Positions 63,355 through 64,000 of a stretch of DNA of 64,000 nucleotides are shown piece by piece (positions within the stretch are counted from its first letter, which is position 1; each line of letters opens with the position of its first letter). Source of the stretch: Amycolatopsis camponoti (GTDB taxonomy: Bacteria > Actinomycetota > Actinomycetes > Mycobacteriales > Pseudonocardiaceae). The notes under the pieces are model-generated. The model was not told the DNA's origin. It worked only from the letters and a program-made list of their open reading frames with translations, and ran no database searches. Location: contig NZ_CABVGP010000001.1 in NCBI RefSeq assembly GCF_902497555.1, positions 3,452,501 to 3,516,500 of the forward strand, given 5' to 3'. Position numbers and translations under genes: made by a program.

Positions 63355-63816
63355 TCAGAGCGCGTCGGCGATGGCCCGCAGGGACCGGGTGAGTGCGGCG
63401 TGGTCGGCCGGATCGAGGTGGCGCAGGACGTGCTCGCGCACGCTGGCCACCTGGTGCGGCCACGCCGCCTCGACCCGGGCCAGCCCGGCGTCGGTGATGG
63501 TCAGCGACGAGCTGCGGCCATCCTCGCCGCCGCGGGTCCGCTCGGCCTCGCCGCGGCGGACCAGGCTCTCGGCCAGCCGGCTGACCCGGCTCGGCGACAA
63601 CCCGACCCGACCGGCCAGCTCGCTGATCCGCAGCCCGTCCGGATGCACGTCCCCGAGGTTGGCCAGCGCCACGTACTCCGGCCCGGTGATGTTCGCTCGC
63701 TCCTGCAGCCGCAGGTCCATCGTCCGGGGGAGCACGTTCAGCACCCAGGCGAACGCGCGCCAGAGCTCTTCTTCCTCCGCGCTCAGCGGTGTCTTGTCCG
63801 TCCCGTCCTCACCCAC
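63355..63816 (-). CDS. MarR-family transcriptional regulator
   Basis: A 153-residue MarR regulator: RTMDLRLQERANITGPEYVALANLGDVHPDGLRISELAGRVGLSPSRVSRLAESLVRRGEAERTRGGEDGRSSSLTITDAG. It ends 6 bp from the convergent SDR gene and starts 37 bp before a divergent LLM gene, so it probably controls the LLM gene or its own expression. Ligand unknown. Confidence 0.87.
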   Translation of the reverse strand: MGEDGTDKTPLSAEEEELWRAFAWVLNVLPRTMDLRLQERANITGPEYVALANLGDVHPDGLRISELAGRVGLSPSRVSRLAESLVRRGEAERTRGGEDGRSSSLTITDAGLARVEAAWPHQVASVREHVLRHLDPADHAALTRSLRAIADAL

Positions 63817-63853
63817 CTGATCAGCATAGTTCGCCCGCAGAAAGAGACCGCAG

Positions 63854-64000
63854 ATGACCGACCTCGCCTACACCGTCGCGCTGCCGCCGACCCGGCGCGC
63901 ACCCGAGCACATCCAGTACGCCGAGGAGCTCGGCTACTCCCACGCTTTCCTGTTCGACACTCCGTTCCAGGGCGACGACGTCTGGGTGCAGCTGCATCGC
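63854..64000 (+). CDS. LLM-class oxidoreductase, 5' part (cut by window edge)
   Basis: The first 49 residues of an LLM protein: MTDLAYTVALPPTRRAPEHIQYAEELGYSHAFLFDTPFQGDDVWVQL. The EELGYSHAFLFDTP segment matches the first beta-alpha unit of F420-type LLM enzymes. Divergent from the MarR gene, its likely regulator. The rest lies outside the window. Confidence 0.65.
   Translation, partial: MTDLAYTVALPPTRRAPEHIQYAEELGYSHAFLFDTPFQGDDVWVQLHR

Overview
The window is high-GC actinomycete DNA. The codon usage, many GTG starts, ATGA/GTGA gene overlaps and the gene families (LLM flavin oxidoreductases, trypsin/NTPase conflict genes, a cat operon behind an IclR regulator) suggest a Pseudonocardiaceae-like genome such as Amycolatopsis or a relative. 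The genus is an inference from family content.

Bases 1 to about 30,100 are an accessory, island-like region. It opens with two broken transposases (IS5-type and IS256-type). A membrane-anchored PfkB-fold protein and a left-handed beta-helix protein follow, then a serine recombinase. Next is an ATPase gene destroyed by an 8-bp duplication and by an intact IS481-type element in a CTAG site. A small two-gene unit and a cupin gene lead into a distinctly AT-richer block (about 8.2-13.0 kb). That block holds a NYN-nuclease plus NACHT-NTPase operon and, divergently, a DUF262/DUF1524 (GmrSD-like) gene. After a truncated serine recombinase come a pentapeptide-repeat membrane protein with a small partner and two trypsin/NTPase/Trypco1 modules of different architecture: trypsin-NACHT-helical repeats on the minus strand, and trypsin-nSTAND1-TM-propeller on the plus strand. 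Decayed genes lie between the modules: a DUF6998 gene with three frameshifts and a frameshifted prepilin peptidase. The island ends with a degenerate IS701-type element, another recombinase remnant, a tyrosine integrase whose nucleophile reads Cys, and the tail of an ABC substrate-binding protein.

From about 30.2 kb the content is mainly metabolic. It includes an AraC regulator with a PaoABC-type molybdenum aldehyde oxidoreductase operon, a broken IS21-type element, an ankyrin protein, and a sulfite-oxidase-like gene whose Tat signal is frameshifted. TetR/Dabb and XRE genes and a secreted subtilisin follow. A tight operon of four LLM flavin monooxygenases sits beside a fragment of a fifth. 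After a VOC protein and a badly decayed dnaE2 come a LysR/LLM divergent pair, a two-component system and a secreted alpha/beta hydrolase.

From 56.0 to 61.4 kb lies a phenol-to-muconolactone operon: flavin reductase, HpaB/PheA-type monooxygenase, catA, catB and catC, with a divergent IclR regulator and two matched palindromes 20 bp apart. An internally deleted relative of the IS481 element separates it from two SDR genes, a MarR regulator and the start of another LLM gene.

The strongest candidates for new biology are the NYN-NACHT operon with its DUF262 neighbour, the paired but differently built trypsin/NTPase/Trypco1 modules within 11 kb, and the membrane PfkB-like protein whose catalytic motif is altered. 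Frameshifts fall mostly in mobile or abandoned genes while two 3.6-kb NTPase genes are intact, so most of the decay is probably real. A few single-base homopolymer differences should still be checked against reads.
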